A stretch of DNA of 64,000 nucleotides from Symbiodinium sp. CCMP2592 (taxonomy: Eukaryota > Sar > Dinophyceae > Suessiales > Symbiodiniaceae), in the NCBI GenBank assembly GCA_905221615.1, contig CAJNDT010006127.1, positions 288,001-352,000 on the forward strand, written 5' to 3'. Position numbers and translations under genes: made by a program. Shown here in pieces: positions 47,718-56,754 of this stretch; positions within the stretch are counted from its first letter, which is position 1, and every line of letters starts with the position of its first letter. Under the pieces are notes generated by a model that searched no databases, had not been told where the DNA came from, and saw only the letters and a program-made list of their open reading frames with translations.

Positions 47718-47996
47718 TCACGCTCGAGCGGTCGGTCCGCTGGGCTGAGCCCAGTTCGAGTCAGGGTGAGACGAAGTTTGAGGGGAGTCACCTCACCCTG
47801 AGTTCTGAGCCTAGTCCACTTTGGGAGCGGCGAGTTTCTCTAGACCAGTCTGACATCAGGTGATGTCCTTAAACAGCACCCTCGGCACAGACTGGTCGAG
47901 CTCACCTGCCTACTGCGGTTGCCCTCAGCCTACCTTCCAAGGAGTCTCCTCACTTTGAGCTAGGCGGCAACAAAAGGGGTGCAAGGGAGGTATCTC
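47718..47996. repeat. Left flank of YR element 2 (LINE-C 3' region copy)
   Basis: Matches 57923-58202 closely. The match ends at ggtatctc, where YR element 2 begins; in the uninterrupted copy ggtgtctc is followed by aaccttgtagc. Confidence 0.9.
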
Positions 47997-48293
47997 TTCT
48001 TTGTGGTGTGGTGGTTTTCAAGCTCCTATAAATCTTCTTCGTTCTCACCGGGGGAAAATCTTATAGCCCCATTCATACTATAACATAAATGTCAATATGT
48101 CTCAGCAAATATGTTGACCTCTTAGAGGTCTATAAATTATGAAATCTTCCAATCACAATATACATATTTGAAAAGGGATCGGTCCTTTCTTCTTTCAAGC
48201 GATCTGGGGTCTCACGAGGCTGCGCTGCTGCACCAAAAAGGTTTGAAGTCTCCCGGCCACTCTCACTGTGGCCTTCAAGCGAGCCCCAAACCC
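47997..48293 (-). repeat. B2 terminal repeat of YR element 2
   Basis: 297 bp matching B1 at 48526-48822. It contains the palindrome gacctcttagaggtc at 48116-48130. Confidence 0.92.
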
Positions 48294-48310
48294 GGGTGGG
48301 CTGGGAGGGC
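48294..48310. other. Linker between B2 and A2 of YR element 2
   Basis: 17 bp (gggtgggctgggagggc) present only between these two repeats. Confidence 0.7.
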
Positions 48311-48525
48311 AAAAAAATTTTTCTCTCGCCCTTGAGGAGCAGCGCAGCCATAGAACAATTCTCAACAAGTCCATGCTTCGCACGTGAAAAATTTTCTTCA
48401 ACACTAAACAAATTCTTCAAAGAGAGCATGTATAAAATCATGCACCATGAGCTCTAGAAAACCCGCACTCTCCCCGTGCTGACCACCCCCCAAAAGAAAG
48501 ACTAGTCGGCACGCCGAAGACGCCC
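48311..48525 (-). repeat. A2 repeat of YR element 2
   Basis: 215 bp matching A1 at 56755-56969, ending gacgccc immediately before B1. This A-B junction is the one expected in a circular intermediate. Confidence 0.92.
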
Positions 48526-48822
48526 TTCTTTGTGGTGTGGTGGTTTTCAAGCTCCTATAAATCTTCTTCGTTCTCACCGGGGGAAAATCTTATAGCCCCA
48601 TTCATACTATAACATAAATGTCAATATGTCTCAGCAAATATGTTGACCTCTTAGAGGTCTATAAATTATGAAATCTTCCAATCACAATATACATATTTGA
48701 AAAGGGATCGGTCCTTTCTTCTTTCAAGCGATCTGGGGTCTCACGAGGCTGCGCTGCTGCACCAAAAAGGTTTGAAGTCTCCCGGCCACTCTCACTGTGG
48801 CCTTCAAGCGAGCCCCAAACCC
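48526..48822 (-). repeat. B1 repeat of YR element 2
   Basis: 297 bp, identical by eye to B2, starting 9 bp after the polyprotein stop. The palindrome copy is at 48645-48659. Confidence 0.92.
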
Positions 48823-48831
48823 CAGATCATC

Positions 48832-51800
48832 TCACGCTCGGTTGAAGGCCTGGATTCTTCCAACAAGCTCTTCAAGTCTCGAGAAGGGTTGCACACAAGA
48901 TGCTCCGACCGTCACCAAAGACTCCTCTCCTTGGTCTCTCGACGGCGCATCCCCCGGATTGGAGTAGGATGGGACTCTGCAACCCCACCACATGGATGGC
49001 CATTCTCTGTCGAGCTCAGAGAACACTCGGGCTAAAGTGTGCATGGCCCAACTGCGGCTGGCGCCCTTGATCATGACACCTCTGGTTGCATCGTTGTCCA
49101 CCCACCACACTATGCGGCGAGACGACACAAGAGCATTCAGCTGCAGCAGGGAAGCTAGCACAGCAAACATCTCGATCTCGCAGATGAGCTGCTCTCCTAC
49201 CTCTGCTTTCCAAGATTCAAGCAACTGCGACGGGACCTTTCCTGTGAAGACCCAGCCCGTTCCACTGAAGCAATCATGGGCGGCTAGACCAATGCCTCCA
49301 ACATCAGCTTCCCACGATCCGTCGGTCCAAAGATGGATGATGTCAGTTATCATCGCACAGCTCAAGACTCTAGGGTTCTCGTGCTTCAGCAAAGAAACGG
49401 TGTGTTTGCAAAAGTCACTAAGGTCCCTAGGACTAAAGTGCAGACCCCCAACAATCCTCGCAAGAATGTGCGACGCATGCTTCAGCGATCGGCCTGCGTA
49501 AAAGCCCGAGGCGTACTGCAACAGGCCTTGGATGACCTGAGCCTCGTGTCGTCGGATTTCTCCTTTCAAGCTGATCTCCTGAAGACGGTCAACAATCCTC
49601 TCTATCCTGCCCTGTTTGTTGGCTAAGACTACAGTACCCTTAGCAAGATCACCTAAACCCAAATGCATACCAAGGACGTCGAAGTCCGATGCAAAGGGTC
49701 GTCCTTTCGCGCCCGTCTTGGCGTGACGCCAACCTAGGGCGTCCAAAAACGCACTCGCCGCGGTGTCGGCGTTGTCCGCACTTCCTGCCGGCGACATCAG
49801 AGGATAGTCATCAAAGAAGACGGCAGCTGGTATACATAGAAGTTTGTTCAAGAGAAACCACAAGGCTCTAGAAACCCTATTGAAGGCATAAACCGCTGCA
49901 GTACTGCCGAACATCAGTGAGTTCGAAACATATAGGGCATCCTTTCCATCCGATTGCCTAACTGCAATCACTGAAAGAGGTCGGTGGCTCGGATGGATAG
50001 CAAGTTGTTTGTACGCTTTACTGAGGTCAAGGGTTTTGCCCTTCCACTCCGATGCATCCTTGTGCGCTCGGCCTTCGCTCACTTCCCTCGCTACGTGGAG
50101 GGCCATGGCTGAGATGTAGTCCGAATCTTGCAACCGCAGGTGAATGCTGGAGCTGTAGCCCGCGTTTAATTGGGATTCCAAGCAGTTGTCTATGGGTCTG
50201 GGTTTTAGCTCTGCCCCCTGAAGCAAAACAAACCTTCTGATGACTGTCCAATCGTTGGTTCCCAACAATTCCGTAATCTGGCTCTGATCATAGTAGGGGC
50301 CCTCCAAAAAGCCCATGGCCACTTCCTCATCCGTGGCCTCCTTCAAGATCCGGGCCTCCTCCGGGTCTACCCTTTCGAACTTACTCAACAAGGACTTTCG
50401 TCTGGTGGCCGCTGAGGCCATGAGCTCCGTCTCTGTCAAGAAAGCGGGGACAAACTTACGATCAAAGCATTCTGGGCATTGGGAAGTCCCGACCAACCTT
50501 ACCCCTTCCTTTAAGAAACCGATGACTTCGAGATCGTCGTAGCCCTCGGACTTGAGTAAAGATTCCAACGCCAAGATGGATTTGCCGCTCATAACCTTAG
50601 CCACTGCCGGGTGCATGGCCTTGTGAAGCTCCGCCTCAGCATCACTGCATCTCTTCACCTCCTGCTTCACTCGAGCCACCGCCAAGTTTCGCTTCAAGAC
50701 TATGAGCCTCGGGTCTTTAGTCAAGTTTTCTTTCAAGGCAAACAACGTGGCTTTCTCAAGCGGGTTTGAAGAATCTACTGGATGAATGACCTTCTTAGCC
50801 TCCTCTACAAACTGTTCAGGAGTCCTGTATACCCCAACCCTAACCCGGTCACCAACCTTCTCAGCTGGATCCCGTGAACTAATCGGGGTATTGGCCTCCG
50901 AGATGGTCCCTCTCAAAGGGGTGTTACTGGTGGGCTTTGAGGCCTCTGGGATGGTCCCTCCCAAAGGGGTGTTAGGATTGGGATCAGTGGAAGCTCGAAG
51001 CTCCTCACCCCCGATGCTGCGCAAGAGCTTGAAGTGTTTTTGTGATTTGAATGCAACGGCCGGCATAGTAATTACAGACTGGTATTCGGAAACCAGCGGC
51101 TGATGACGCTTGTTTTGTCGGCCCAACATTGCCAACGAGAGGTCCTTAGGGGATGGGCGACGACACAGGTTGAGGCCTAGCGACAAAGCTTTGCGCTCCA
51201 CACAAGAAGCGAAGCGAGAGGCAAACAATGCTGGGTAGGCTGCCTCATCCTTCGTGGCATACCGAATGGATCCAAACTCAACAATTTGTCCCCAAGGTTT
51301 GTGCATGTGCTTTCCATCGCAAAGCGCACGCAACGGCTCGAAGCAGCCAGGCGTTGCAAGCAACTTTGTGCGTTTGGGGCGAAAGCCCCCATGGCAGCAC
51401 AAGTCAAAGATGATTGACTGCAGTCTGGGAAGGATACGGTGAGCAACCCCTTGCGGCTCAAAAGCTTGCAACACCTCCCATAGGAAACTATTTGCGGGAT
51501 TCTCAAGACTGACCACTATGTCGCGCTCCAGGCAATATCGCAAAATGCGATATGTGAAGGCATACAAACGGTTTGCCAACTTTACACGAGTGGCCTCAAC
51601 TGATCCAGGCTTTAAGGAGGGCAGGCCAAGCGGGAACTCACTACTTCTAAGAGGTTGGGGTCCCGGCTGTCCATTGTACAAAGGTCTGCCTCTGGCCTTG
51701 CTGCTGGTCCCGCATGGGGCGCCCAAATGTATTGCGAACGGGCGCTGTGTCTCAAGAAATTCCCAGAACAAAGCTTGCCCTGAATCTGTTGCCAAATCAA

Positions 51801-52641
51801 GCTGCGAAATGGGCACATGAGAATCGCAATGATGTTGGTCGAAACTGTGGACAACGAATCCGCACTGCATCAGGGCCCGGGACAACAAGCCTTTGCCTGC
51901 GAAAACCTCAAACACCATGGGTGGCCGTTCTCCCAGCTGCGCCGTTTGCACAGGCAACGGCACCTCAGGAGGTAGCACGAAGTTCAATTGGTGCGCTGCC
52001 TCCACATCCTTCTGTTCTAATTTTTCAAGTTGCTGCACCACCCAAGTGATTAGCACAACTCTTCGACCTGACCAAGGTTCAGTTTCGTGGTATTTAGACC
52101 AAGCGTCAAAGAGAAGCGGCTCGTCCTCAATTTCGTGAACCGCTCCAACCAGCTCTTTAGAATTGAAGACTCGAACATCGTCCCCAGGGCCCTCGATCCA
52201 CAAGCCCCCCTCCTTAAAATCACTCAAGCGAAAAACTGCATTAGGCCACTGCGCGTTGCGGCCGTCACGATGCAAAGGCGTGAGACTGTTTGCAAAAATG
52301 CCACATGTGGAGAAAACATGACCTGGAAGACGCTCCTGCACAAAGCGGGTCATGACACGACTTGCATACGGAAACTCTGCACACTCCTTACGCAACCCAC
52401 GGAATCCACCTTGGGAATAACAGCCGGTTACGAAGGACTGTTTCACGTCCCTTTGACCCTTCTGAAGATTTCCCTGAGGAAGCATATCAAACAAGGTCAA
52501 CAGATCAGCACTTGAGATTTGGCCCGGTTTACTCAAACGGGCCTTGGACCACCCCTCAGCATCAGGGACCAGCAGGTCCCCAGTTTGCAATGCGCCCCCT
52601 TCGCTCCCTCCACTGATGGGCGCACTCAATGGGAGGGACCT
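48832..52641 (-). CDS. YR element 2 polyprotein: dioxygenase-like, C5-methyltransferase-like, reverse transcriptase, RNase H
   Basis: Open in the Gag frame straight after the Gag TGA (52644-52642); no ATG begins it (first start-like codon TTG at 52629, residue 1 here). Residues about 90-200 form a 2OG/Fe(II) dioxygenase-like fold: LTPLHRDGRN (H120, D122), FKEGGLWIEG, FDAWSKYHETEPWSGRRVVL (H181, R189/R190). Residues 239-475 form a C5-methyltransferase-like fold: MVFEVFAGKGLLSRAL, HLGAPCGTSSKAR (C306), VSLENPANSFLW, CCHGGFRPKRTKLL. A charged linker follows, with a short repeat (NTPLGGTIPEA, NTPLRGTISEA) near 553-580. RT: KPRPIDNCLE (811), KTLDLSKAYKQLAI (D868), VFFDDYP (D940, D941). RNase H: WTDGSW (D1103), EIEMFAVL, WVDNDATR (D1178), GDAPSRD. 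All catalytic-type residues are present. Confidence 0.88.
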   Translation of the reverse strand, partial: RSLPLSAPISGGSEGGALQTGDLLVPDAEGWSKARLSKPGQISSADLLTLFDMLPQGNLQKGQRDVKQSFVTGCYSQGGFRGLRKECAEFPYASRVMTRFVQERLPGHVFSTCGIFANSLTPLHRDGRNAQWPNAVFRLSDFKEGGLWIEGPGDDVRVFNSKELVGAVHEIEDEPLLFDAWSKYHETEPWSGRRVVLITWVVQQLEKLEQKDVEAAHQLNFVLPPEVPLPVQTAQLGERPPMVFEVFAGKGLLSRALMQCGFVVHSFDQHHCDSHVPISQLDLATDSGQALFWEFLETQRPFAIHLGAPCGTSSKARGRPLYNGQPGPQPLRSSEFPLGLPSLKPGSVEATRVKLANRLYAFTYRILRYCLERDIVVSLENPANSFLWEVLQAFEPQGVAHRILPRLQSIIFDLCCHGGFRPKRTKLLATPGCFEPLRALCDGKHMHKPWGQIVEFGSIRYATKDEAAYPALFASRFASCVERKALSLGLNLCRRPSPKDLSLAMLGRQNKRHQPLVSEYQSVITMPAVAFKSQKHFKLLRSIGGEELRASTDPNPNTPLGGTIPEASKPTSNTPLRGTISEANTPISSRDPAEKVGDRVRVGVYRTPEQFVEEAKKVIHPVDSSNPLEKATLFALKENLTKDPRLIVLKRNLAVARVKQEVKRCSDAEAELHKAMHPAVAKVMSGKSILALESLLKSEGYDDLEVIGFLKEGVRLVGTSQCPECFDRKFVPAFLTETELMASAATRRKSLLSKFERVDPEEARILKEATDEEVAMGFLEGPYYDQSQITELLGTNDWTVIRRFVLLQGAELKPRPIDNCLESQLNAGYSSSIHLRLQDSDYISAMALHVAREVSEGRAHKDASEWKGKTLDLSKAYKQLAIHPSHRPLSVIAVRQSDGKDALYVSNSLMFGSTAAVYAFNRVSRALWFLLNKLLCIPAAVFFDDYPLMSPAGSADNADTAASAFLDALGWRHAKTGAKGRPFASDFDVLGMHLGLGDLAKGTVVLANKQGRIERIVDRLQEISLKGEIRRHEAQVIQGLLQYASGFYAGRSLKHASHILARIVGGLHFSPRDLSDFCKHTVSLLKHENPRVLSCAMITDIIHLWTDGSWEADVGGIGLAAHDCFSGTGWVFTGKVPSQLLESWKAEVGEQLICEIEMFAVLASLLQLNALVSSRRIVWWVDNDATRGVMIKGASRSWAMHTLARVFSELDREWPSMWWGCRVPSYSNPGDAPSRDQGEESLVTVGASCVQPFSRLEELVGRIQAFNRA

Positions 52642-53829
52642 TCAGGCACCAGCCTTCGGGCAGCTGGTGTACGGATGATTTCCGAAGCAACCCTTTTTCC
52701 AACACTTGTGGTAGCCCTTTATGCACCGGCCTTGCTTACAGGTATTCTTGCAACCGTGCGTGTTATAAGCGAAACACAAAGGCTTGTTGGCATCATCTTT
52801 GGTCACACAACCCTCCGGCAAATCTAACTTTGAACCTGTCGCGACCTTGCCCTTGTTCCCCTTGTCCTTTCCCTTCTTGCCTTTGCCATCTCCCTTGGGA
52901 GGGGTCCAAGGTACATGCGGGATTACAAGGTTCTGCAAGGGTGCCAAATACTGCATGATGTCAGGGCTCCTAGACAGTCTACTGATCTCCGCGTCCAAAG
53001 CAGGGGCCGCCCCTGGCGAGGCCGTTAAACGTCCCATGAGGTTGTTGCTTGCAAGAATAAACATCTGCTTATCTGCCTCAATGATTTGCGAAAGCGTGAC
53101 ACCCTGAAAGCCCTTCGGCTGCGCTCTCTGAAGAACCGAAAACAAGAATTGAACATGTTCCTCCATGACCCTGAAGCTTGCAAGGTTCGCCAAATCGAAG
53201 GCTAAGGAGCGGCGGCTCCAAGCCTGGCGCAACCTCATCTCGGATGAAACGTCACATGTCTGATCTGCTGATTTCGTTGCAATCTTCAGGTTGTTGTCGG
53301 CATCAATGTTTATGCTGCTGTCCCTCTTCAAGCACTGTGCTTCCTGCGCCCGACTAATCCACTTGCTGGGAACGTGATACTGCAACACACCTGTTTCAAG
53401 CATTTCCACGCACAGGTCTACACACGAGTTGGCTGGCCGGGTTTCAGGAGTGAAAACCAAACCTCCCAGAGACCTCTCCTGCCTAGCCTGCCTATCCAAG
53501 CGTTCCGCCGCTGCAAGCTTCTTAGGATGTCCTTCCACGCCGGGCTCGATGCGGGTACGAACTTCTTCAATTGCCATGCTCACTCCTTCGAAAAGGAGCC
53601 GACGGAGGCTGGCTTTCTGAAAACCAGACGGTCTCATGCCCAATCCATCAATCCAGTTGTCCACGGCCTCGTCGGTGAGGGTCGTTGGTGTAGCAGACAC
53701 TGCGAAGGCCAGGCGGCCAAAGGTGTTGAAGCTGTTGTTCAAGAGTCCTGTAAGGGTTTCCTCGGACAGTCCGATCTTCCTAGCGCGGTCCAAGAAAGCT
53801 GCTTCCGAGTCAAGGTTCGCAGAAGCCAT
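52642..53829 (-). CDS. YR element 2 Gag-like protein
   Basis: About 395 residues from ATG at 53829 (MASANLDSEAAFLDRARKIG), chosen by similarity to the element 1 start; an upstream GTG frame to 53889 is also open. It is mostly helical, with a Lys/Gly nucleocapsid-like tract (GDGKGKKGKDKGNKGK) and a Cys/His-rich end: CFAYNTHGCKNTCKQGRC, then HKCWKKGCFGNHPYTSC. It probably packages element RNA. It terminates in a single TGA, after which the polyprotein continues in phase, the same arrangement as in YR element 1. Confidence 0.85.
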   Translation of the reverse strand: MASANLDSEAAFLDRARKIGLSEETLTGLLNNSFNTFGRLAFAVSATPTTLTDEAVDNWIDGLGMRPSGFQKASLRRLLFEGVSMAIEEVRTRIEPGVEGHPKKLAAAERLDRQARQERSLGGLVFTPETRPANSCVDLCVEMLETGVLQYHVPSKWISRAQEAQCLKRDSSINIDADNNLKIATKSADQTCDVSSEMRLRQAWSRRSLAFDLANLASFRVMEEHVQFLFSVLQRAQPKGFQGVTLSQIIEADKQMFILASNNLMGRLTASPGAAPALDAEISRLSRSPDIMQYLAPLQNLVIPHVPWTPPKGDGKGKKGKDKGNKGKVATGSKLDLPEGCVTKDDANKPLCFAYNTHGCKNTCKQGRCIKGYHKCWKKGCFGNHPYTSCPKAGA

Positions 53830-54009
53830 GACACACCCAGATTCCGCGATCTCACGAACAAAGAACTGACAGAGGTCCCCCCCTTGCACTAGATAATCCC
53901 CTCATCAGAACTTCAAAGACGCATGATCATGTTTCTCTAGTGCGTTCAAGCAAGACTGCCTCGAAGCTGGAGCCAGATGCCATTGGACTTGCAATCGAGC
54001 TCTCACCCA

Positions 54010-54345
54010 GCTCCCCTCTCTCTGGCACCGCTTCCAGGTGCCAGGGGCAGTAGCATCTGCATGACAAGTACGCATATTGCACCGCTCCCAGGCGCCAAGG
54101 CAGTAGCCTCTGCATGACAAGTACGCATATTCTCCCCAATCCCCTCTCTCTGGCACCGCTCCCAGGCGCCAGGGGCAGTAGCATCTGCATGACAAGTACG
54201 CATATTCTTCCGAATCCCCTCTCTCTGGCACCGCTCCCAGGCGCCAGGGGCAGTAGCATCTGCATGACAAGTACGCATATTCTTCCGAATCCCCTCTCTC
54301 TGGCACCGCTCCCAGGCGCCAAGGGAATAGCATCTGCAGACACAA
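54010..54345. repeat. 75-bp tandem repeats between recombinase and Gag genes
   Basis: Three full units of 75 bp (anchors cccctctctctgg at 54141, 54216 and 54291), one shortened unit and a diverged one near 54013. Unit landmarks are catctgcatgacaagtacgc and gcaccgctcccaggcgcc. Because 75 is divisible by 3, all phases stay open across the array; I do not regard these frames as genes. It is absent from YR element 1. Confidence 0.9.
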
Positions 54346-54363
54346 GTGCGCATATCCTCTGCC

Positions 54364-56535
54364 TCACTCGTTCATGGCTCTCGTACATTGCATGCATACA
54401 TCGGGATCTTCAGTCCCAACTCCAGAATATCTGGAGTATCTCGAAGTGCACAAACGACCACAGTAAAAGAAGCCTGAATCCCGAAGACAATGCGCAATGC
54501 CTGATATACTATGAATCCGGCACTGAGAAACATCGACATTAGCAAACGGCACTCTCACTGCAGGTTGGCCTGGAAGCTCAAAGGGCCCGTCGGCCTCAGC
54601 ATCATCAGCCGAGTCCTCCGACTCGCCCTCAAACCCAGCCAACTGCTCTGCGGCCGCCTCATCCCGCGCTCCTGCACCCAGGCCTTGACCTTCCTCAGCC
54701 GCAGCCAAGGCATCAGCAACTTGTAGCACTCTGTCTGCAGGCGCGAGATCTGGCTGAAAAGCTCCGCTTCGGATCGAGCGGTAAAGAGCTAAAAGCTTGC
54801 CGATCAAACTCGTATAAGCCTCGCGGCTATAAGTCACCATACTTTTGACCCCCGGTACAATATGGTGACCCAACAGGAGACGTTCTCCTTTGCTCAGGCG
54901 CACCACTGTTGATCGAGAAGCCCACGTAAGCAGGGTGACCTTCAAAGAATGTGTTCCCAGAACTTGTCCCTCCGATTCAGAGCCTTCCAAAATCTCCGCT
55001 AAGTAGGAAGACGCCTCACCAGCTCCCATAGGCGTGGAGCCCCACTCATCCAGTCGCTGAGACCTTGTAGGGAGGCAAAAGCCATCCGGTCCAGCACCGA
55101 ACGTGAGCCTACACTGGCGTCTGGCTTCAATCCACAAGCGCGCCCAAGAGCATTCAGTAAGCCCCTGCGCCAGCGCCGCGTATGGTGTAAATTTTGTTTT
55201 GGCTTCCTTGCTCAAAGACGTCTTGCTTCCCAGAGCATCCCCAAAAAGAATCTGGCTCTCTCCCGTGCCCAGCAGCTCCAAAAGCTTTAGTTTCTGGGAA
55301 TCCTTCCAGCGACAAACGGCATGCACGCAAAATAAAATCTGTCCCAAGATACATTGAGCAACCGGGCCAGCTCTCACCATTGCTTCTTCAAGTCGCCGCA
55401 CCTGGAAGCATGTCAGCGGATCACGCTGCTCCAACGGCGCCTTTGACATAAAGCATGAATGAGCAACACCCTTGCATCTAGCAGAGATCACCAGCTCCAA
55501 ATCCATATGCAAAAATCTTGCAATGGCATGAAGAAAATGTAAACTCTCCAACATGTGAGCTGGTGATGTTGCCCCACAACCTTCCTCACGCAATGTGGTC
55601 AAAGCAGAATACAAGTCTGCCTCCTCCATGCGCCACGGAGAAGCCACCCCTTGCTTATAAAGTTGAACCACCAGCCTCTGCAAAGAGCCAGCCCTTTTGG
55701 TGAGCGTACCAGCCGATTTTGAACTGAAAGCATCGCTAAAACTCGCTGCAATGATCTCCTCCGTCTCAAGAGCACCCGTTTTCTGCACTAAGCTTTTACC
55801 CAGAGCCGTAGCCAAAGGGTCCAGGAGCACCACAGCTTTAAGCTTCTTCAGAGCATGATTTCTCTCATCTTCATCCGACCTCTGAATGCGCACTCCCTTC
55901 AGTCGTCGCTCAATGGTCCAAGGCACATGGGCTGCCTCTTCCCCTCCGTAGCTCTCTTCCGGCTTCGGAAAGTTTAAAGTCTCTCGCACACCAACGGATG
56001 GAAGGAAAGCAGCACTCGCCCAAGCATGAAGTGAAGAGCTACCCGACTTCCGGTTAAAGGCCGGATGGCTCTCCCACGCCTGCCTTGGTCGTTCCAGCCT
56101 TAGCCTCTTGAAGGAGCTGTGAGCAGCCAATCTGGAAAACGAGAAATCAGAGACCTCATGCAAGGGATTCTCGCTCTCTCTGCCGATTCGCAAGCAGTCA
56201 CCGTCATCTTCCCTGTCCACTCCCAGTCCAGGCGAAAACTCACTGGGAGCGATACTATGATCCTCGTCCCTGATCCCTCTGTACCACTCACTCTCATCAG
56301 CAGCCGAATCTTCAGGAAGAAAATTTAAATCTTCAGACTCCGGGATGTTGTCGTCCGCCTCGCTAGGCAGAGGCCGCTCATCAATCAAGTGCCACATGGA
56401 CACGCGGCTTTCAGAAGACATGGACTCTCCCACCGGCAAATGGCAGCCCGACGGTTCAGCCGCCTCTCTCCCCTGATGAATCGGCCCGGCGGGCTCTGTC
56501 GGAACACCTGCGCCCTGTGCAGCAAGATCACTCAT
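54364..56535 (-). CDS. YR element 2 tyrosine recombinase
   Basis: About 723 residues from ATG at 56535 (MSDLAAQGAG); a GTG frame continues to 56550. The N-terminal 230 residues are acidic and low-complexity. The core-binding helices (SAGTLTKRAGSLQRLVVQLY) precede the catalytic region: HAVCRWKDSQKLKLLEL (first Arg, about residue 407), GTHSLKVTLLTWASR (His with Lys in place of the usual second Arg, about 528), LLLGHHIVPGVKSMVTYSRE (LGHH and the candidate nucleophilic Tyr, about 568). A C-terminal Cys/His module (CRIHSISGIAHC ... YCGRLC ... CMQC) is shared with element 1. It would integrate circular DNA; its position upstream of Gag is unusual. Confidence 0.9.
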   Translation of the reverse strand: MSDLAAQGAGVPTEPAGPIHQGREAAEPSGCHLPVGESMSSESRVSMWHLIDERPLPSEADDNIPESEDLNFLPEDSAADESEWYRGIRDEDHSIAPSEFSPGLGVDREDDGDCLRIGRESENPLHEVSDFSFSRLAAHSSFKRLRLERPRQAWESHPAFNRKSGSSSLHAWASAAFLPSVGVRETLNFPKPEESYGGEEAAHVPWTIERRLKGVRIQRSDEDERNHALKKLKAVVLLDPLATALGKSLVQKTGALETEEIIAASFSDAFSSKSAGTLTKRAGSLQRLVVQLYKQGVASPWRMEEADLYSALTTLREEGCGATSPAHMLESLHFLHAIARFLHMDLELVISARCKGVAHSCFMSKAPLEQRDPLTCFQVRRLEEAMVRAGPVAQCILGQILFCVHAVCRWKDSQKLKLLELLGTGESQILFGDALGSKTSLSKEAKTKFTPYAALAQGLTECSWARLWIEARRQCRLTFGAGPDGFCLPTRSQRLDEWGSTPMGAGEASSYLAEILEGSESEGQVLGTHSLKVTLLTWASRSTVVRLSKGERLLLGHHIVPGVKSMVTYSREAYTSLIGKLLALYRSIRSGAFQPDLAPADRVLQVADALAAAEEGQGLGAGARDEAAAEQLAGFEGESEDSADDAEADGPFELPGQPAVRVPFANVDVSQCRIHSISGIAHCLRDSGFFYCGRLCTSRYSRYSGVGTEDPDVCMQCTRAMNE

Positions 56536-56754
56536 ATCAAGGCTGGGCACAGAAGAAGCTAAAACGGATTTGCCAGCTTACGCGAAGCAGTTGCAGGCGC
56601 TCGACAGAGAAAAGGCAGGCCCAAATCAAGCTGGCAGCGTCTCTCAGCTGAGTTGTTCTGGCCAAAGCGGCCTGCATGGCTGGGCCCACCTCTATCAAAA
56701 GCACTGGATTAGGGGCTCGGAACCTGCTAGACAGATGTCAGCCCCCAGTCTGAA
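56536..56754. other. YR element 2 5' leader
   Basis: About 220 bp between A1 and the recombinase ATG. No equivalent of the ORF0 of element 1 is evident. Confidence 0.5.

Noticed and set aside
51860..51930. Methyltransferase-like domain as a DIRS-type DAM (N6-adenine) methyltransferase
   Set aside because: The visible motifs are FEVFAGKG, GAPCGTSS and ENP, which fit the C5-cytosine pattern; no DPPY/NPPY-type motif was seen, and the domain is N-terminal to RT rather than C-terminal.
53905..54397. Repetitive minus-strand ORFs over the 75-bp array (for example repeated ADATAPGAWERCQREG)
   Set aside because: The unit length is a multiple of three, so all phases are open; three overlapping frames encode unrelated repeats, and none has independent support.
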